The position numbers and the translations under genes are program-made. A stretch of DNA of 64,000 nt from Membranihabitans maritimus (GTDB lineage Bacteria > Bacteroidota > Bacteroidia > Chitinophagales > Saprospiraceae). Under the pieces are notes generated by a model. That model was not told the DNA's origin and ran no database searches. It was given only the letters and a program-made list of their open reading frames with translations. Of the stretch, positions 60,903 to 64,000 are shown piece after piece (within the stretch, counting starts at the first letter, position 1; each line of letters opens with the position of its first letter). Where the stretch lies: NCBI RefSeq assembly GCF_021729145.1, contig NZ_JAJSLW010000002.1, positions 186,001 to 250,000 on the forward strand. Reading direction: 5' to 3'.

Positions 60903-61628
60903 ATGGAAAGATGTATTCAAATTTCGGAATATATAGAATTGTCTATTTGTAAAATCAATACTACAATTTCCTCTTATGGAAGGATATTTAAAAAAAGAGG
61001 TGATTTTGTTTTTGAATTTTGTATGATAGATGAGGATACGTTAATACAGACAAACAATCAGGCATTTTTAATAAAAATTAAAGTACATCAAGCATTTTTT
61101 GATAAGTATGAAGAAGAGGTAATGTATCATACTAAGAAACAAAAATTAAACTTTAAAGTACAATCAATTCTATTTGAACTGGTGGATATCATTCCACAAA
61201 ATATTGAAAAGAAAATACTCATAGAAGCAAATTCACTTTTCCTGATACAACAGCTATTAGTCAATTCCAATCCTATGTATATCAACAAGGGAATAGATGG
61301 ATCCCCGCTGAATGAGGAGAAGGTTTCTGAAGCGGAGAAGTACATATTGAAAAATTTATCCCAAAAGTTAACTATTCCCCAAATAGCCAATAAAATAGGA
61401 ACTAACCAGGGGTATTTAAAAACAAGTTTTAAAATTCTAAAAGGGGAAACCATATACTTTTTCATCAAAAGGAAGAGAATGACACTTGCAAAACACCTTA
61501 TTCTTACATCCAATTTATCTATTTCAGATATAGCACATAAAGTGGGTTATAGTTCTCTAAGTAGTTTTAGCCAGGCTTTTAGCAGTTATTATGGGGTCAA
61601 ACCCAGTATGTTTGTGCAATCGAAGTAA
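60903..61628 (+). CDS. AraC-family transcriptional regulator
   Basis: A 241-residue regulator. The N-terminal domain (1-130) is not recognisable by eye. The C-terminal double HTH (about 145-240) shows LTIPQIANKIGTNQGYLKTSFKIL, FIKRKRMTLAKHLIL and ISDIAHKVGYSSLSSFSQAFSSYYGVKPS. Its position 100 bp before a TonB-dependent receptor on the same strand is typical of regulators that control iron or cofactor uptake receptors. Confidence 0.93.
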   Translation: MERCIQISEYIELSICKINTTISSYGRIFKKRGDFVFEFCMIDEDTLIQTNNQAFLIKIKVHQAFFDKYEEEVMYHTKKQKLNFKVQSILFELVDIIPQNIEKKILIEANSLFLIQQLLVNSNPMYINKGIDGSPLNEEKVSEAEKYILKNLSQKLTIPQIANKIGTNQGYLKTSFKILKGETIYFFIKRKRMTLAKHLILTSNLSISDIAHKVGYSSLSSFSQAFSSYYGVKPSMFVQSK

Positions 61629-61674
61629 TAAATTTCCAATTCCTAAACTATTTTTTCTTCTCTATAAACTTATG

Positions 61675-61717
61675 AGACTAATTTTCTGATAATATTGCAT
61701 CATTTTAAAATTAGTCT
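61675..61717 (+). promoter_or_regulatory. Long inverted repeat before the TonB-dependent receptor
   Basis: Perfect 11-bp arms AGACTAATTTT (61675-61685) and AAAATTAGTCT (61707-61717) are separated by 21 bases that contain a TAnnTTTG-like box with one mismatch (TAATATTG, 61690-61697). The GTG of the receptor follows 11 bp later. There is no T-tract, so an operator or leader stem is more likely than a terminator. Confidence 0.5.
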
Positions 61718-61728
61718 AAATAAGAACA

Positions 61729-64000
61729 GTGTGTAGAATTTATACAATACGAATTTTTCTTCTTTATGTATTAGTAAGTGTTACTTCTGGTATTCAGGCT
61801 CAGGAGACAAGCTTATACGGATACGTGTATACCGGAGATAATAAGCCACTTACAGGGGCATCCATTTTTATTGACTCAGTAGAAATGGGCGCAGTTTCAG
61901 GATTGGATGGTAGTTATAGTATTGAGAATGTAAAGGCAGGGAGCTATTCGATTCGAGTTTCTTATATTGGTTTCAAGCCGGTAATGACCAATGTAAAACT
62001 AGAGCCAAATAAGGCAACATCAGTTGATTTTACATTAGATGAGGGAGTAGAAGAAATATCAACTGTGGTAGTTCAGGCTAAGACACATAAAGCAGAAATC
62101 GAAACCCAGGGATTTGCTGTAAATACTATCAGTACTGAGAAGGCAGGGCAACGAAATATCCAGACAAATGAATTATTAAATACTTCAGTTGGTGTTAAAA
62201 TTCGGCAGAATGGAGGCCTGGGATCAAATGTTGAATATTCATTAAACGGACTGTCGGGAAGTGCAGTACGCATTTTCATAGATGGTATACCGCTTTCCAC
62301 TTTCGGTTCTTCATTTAACCTGAATAGTATTCCCCCATCAATGATTGAAAGGATTGACGTGTATAAAGGTGTTGTTCCCGGTCACCTGTCAGATGATGCT
62401 CTCGGAGGTGCTATAAATATCGTCCTCAAAAAAGCAGCAGGAAGTAATTTGAATGCTTCATTATCATACGGTTCTTTCAACACGCTACAGGGAAGTTTTA
62501 ATGGTTTATACCGGTTCGAAAATTCAGGCTTTACCATAAAATCCTCCGGGTTTCATAATTATTCTGACAACAATTACAAAGTATCCGGTAGAAGTGTTGT
62601 GGTGGCGGGACTAGGAGGAGTTCAAACTCCTGTTACCGCCAGGAGATTTAATGATGCGTACAGATCGACAGGTGGAATGATAGAGATAGGGTATACCGGA
62701 GTCGAATGGGCAGACCAATTTTTTATTGGGTTTACAGGATCCAGTGATTACAAGGAGGTTCAACACGGTGCGTTTATGACTATTACGCCTTATGAAGGTA
62801 GGTTTTATTCATCCGATGCCACATTGGCAAATCTTTCTTATAAAAAAGCAAGTCTCTTCACCGAAGGGCTGGATATTACATTAAATGGATATTATGGCCA
62901 GCGCAACCGTCAGGTTAATGATACGGTTAGTTGGGCATACAGTTGGAATGGACAGCGAGCTATCGATTTTAGGGGGGATGAATACCAGTATAGTTGGGAT
63001 TCTCAACAAGAGGGAGGTCCTTCTCTGGCCAAAATTAACAGAAATGTAGCTGCGATAAGAACGGGATTGTCCTATAGTTTGAATGACAATCATAAATTAT
63101 TAATCAACCATGTATATAACAGGATTGACAGGGAGGATAGTGATATCCTGAGATCCGTATTGGAAAATACTTTTCGTGGTACAAGAGATTTATATAAGAA
63201 TATAGTCGCTTTGACGTATGAATTAAATGCCTTTGATGAAAGGTTGAAGTCAAGCTTATTTGGAAAATACTATCAACAAAAAACAACGAGTATTGACCCA
63301 GCTGTTGAAATAAGCTCTGATGGAAATAGACGAATAGTAGACGAAGTGGTAAGTAGTAATAAAGTTTATGAGGGGTATGGTTTTGCTGTGTCTTATGCTA
63401 TCACTCCAGAAATCACCCTATTGACTTCAGCAGAGAAAGCCGTACGACTTCCGAATGAAACGGAAATTTTTGGGAATGATGGCGATAATGTAGTTGCAAA
63501 TGCCAGTATCAACCCCGAGCAGAGTAATAACTACAACCTGGGATTTAGGTTTGGAGCATTTAATTTCAACAATCATAAATTTACGCTCTCTACAAATATT
63601 TTCACCCGAAATATCAAAGATAGAATTGGCCTTCCCATTGAAACATCGTTAAATGTAGACGATGAGTTGATCCTATATGTAAACCAGGGTAGTGGTACAT
63701 CAAAAGGAATTGATGTCCAATTTAATTATAGCCTTGAAAAAAAATTATTCCTCAATTTCAACTTTTCTAAATTTGATTTGAAAATAGAAAACAGAGGTGT
63801 TGAAATTGATGTGCCTAATACCCCATTTTTTACAATGAATGGAAACCTCCAGTACTCTTTAAGGGATTTAATTCAGAAAAACTCAAGGCTCGATCTTTTT
63901 TATACATTGTATTTTACTGATGAATTTTCTTATCTGGTTCCTCAGGGCTCGAATACTGTGGGGGATGATTTTTTTAAAGTTCCTGACCAATTGGCACAGG
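61729..64000 (+). CDS. TonB-dependent outer-membrane receptor (partial, 3' end outside window)
   Basis: At least 757 residues. A GTG start at 61729 begins a signal peptide (IFLLYVLVSVTSGIQAQ); an in-frame TAA four codons upstream and the absence of any ATG before the signal peptide fix it. A CarboxypepD_reg-like domain (YGYVYTGDNKPLTGASIFID, IRVSYIGFKP) is followed by a plug (VRIFIDGIPLSTFGSS, RIDVYKGVVPGHLSDDALGG) and barrel strands to the edge. It is not of the SusC type, so a siderophore, haem or cofactor substrate is more likely. It probably answers to the AraC regulator upstream. Confidence 0.94.
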   Translation, partial: MCRIYTIRIFLLYVLVSVTSGIQAQETSLYGYVYTGDNKPLTGASIFIDSVEMGAVSGLDGSYSIENVKAGSYSIRVSYIGFKPVMTNVKLEPNKATSVDFTLDEGVEEISTVVVQAKTHKAEIETQGFAVNTISTEKAGQRNIQTNELLNTSVGVKIRQNGGLGSNVEYSLNGLSGSAVRIFIDGIPLSTFGSSFNLNSIPPSMIERIDVYKGVVPGHLSDDALGGAINIVLKKAAGSNLNASLSYGSFNTLQGSFNGLYRFENSGFTIKSSGFHNYSDNNYKVSGRSVVVAGLGGVQTPVTARRFNDAYRSTGGMIEIGYTGVEWADQFFIGFTGSSDYKEVQHGAFMTITPYEGRFYSSDATLANLSYKKASLFTEGLDITLNGYYGQRNRQVNDTVSWAYSWNGQRAIDFRGDEYQYSWDSQQEGGPSLAKINRNVAAIRTGLSYSLNDNHKLLINHVYNRIDREDSDILRSVLENTFRGTRDLYKNIVALTYELNAFDERLKSSLFGKYYQQKTTSIDPAVEISSDGNRRIVDEVVSSNKVYEGYGFAVSYAITPEITLLTSAEKAVRLPNETEIFGNDGDNVVANASINPEQSNNYNLGFRFGAFNFNNHKFTLSTNIFTRNIKDRIGLPIETSLNVDDELILYVNQGSGTSKGIDVQFNYSLEKKLFLNFNFSKFDLKIENRGVEIDVPNTPFFTMNGNLQYSLRDLIQKNSRLDLFYTLYFTDEFSYLVPQGSNTVGDDFFKVPDQLAQ

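Overview
The window looks like a chromosome segment of a Bacteroidota bacterium. The signs are two SusC/SusD pairs, a type IX secretion sorting domain, hybrid histidine kinases fused to AraC-type DNA-binding domains, promoters of the TAnnTTTG type, AT-rich intergenic DNA and few Shine-Dalgarno sequences. It cannot be assigned to a genus from the sequence alone. No rRNA, tRNA, CRISPR array or intact insertion sequence was seen.

Layout. 1-9.2 kb: two paralogous membrane hybrid kinases (the first cut by the left edge) flank a secreted repeat protein and an outer-membrane barrel. Between the second kinase and the barrel gene is about 1 kb without a convincing gene. It holds several strong inverted repeats, two Rho-independent-like terminators and two copies of the same promoter-like layout, and I read it as one or two small structured RNA genes. 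9.3-14.8 kb: a MarR regulator, a four-gene operon (c-type cytochrome lipoprotein, OB-fold protein, YceI, DUF5777), a membrane-bound LytTR regulator and an unknown two-repeat lipoprotein behind an 11-bp phased array. 14.9-26.7 kb: an OmpR/EnvZ-type two-component pair, a P-type ATPase, small stress and housekeeping genes, a TipA-like MerR regulator with a recognisable promoter, a GH9 glycosidase, a HigBA toxin-antitoxin pair and oligoendopeptidase F.

26.7-45.6 kb: a polysaccharide utilisation locus on the minus strand. The order of transcription is SusC, SusD, a strong intra-operon terminator, a heparinase II/III-like lyase, a PL8-like lyase, a BNR_4 propeller protein and two more heparinase II/III-like lyases. 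A fourth heparinase-like gene lies upstream of SusC. There is no sulfatase, no GH88/GH105 and no dedicated regulator gene in the window. A 26-bp LacI-type palindrome lies just upstream of SusC. The likely job is import and lyase cleavage of an uronic-acid polysaccharide.

45.6-64 kb: a YghZ-like aldo-keto reductase, a PadR regulator with two tandem paralogous membrane proteins, an 0.8-kb non-coding stretch, a second SusC/SusD pair without enzymes, a PIN-type toxin-antitoxin pair bracketed by identical 43-bp direct repeats, uvrB, an alpha/beta hydrolase, an S41 processing protease, an acetyltransferase and an AraC regulator. The last gene is a TonB-dependent receptor that starts with GTG and runs off the right edge.
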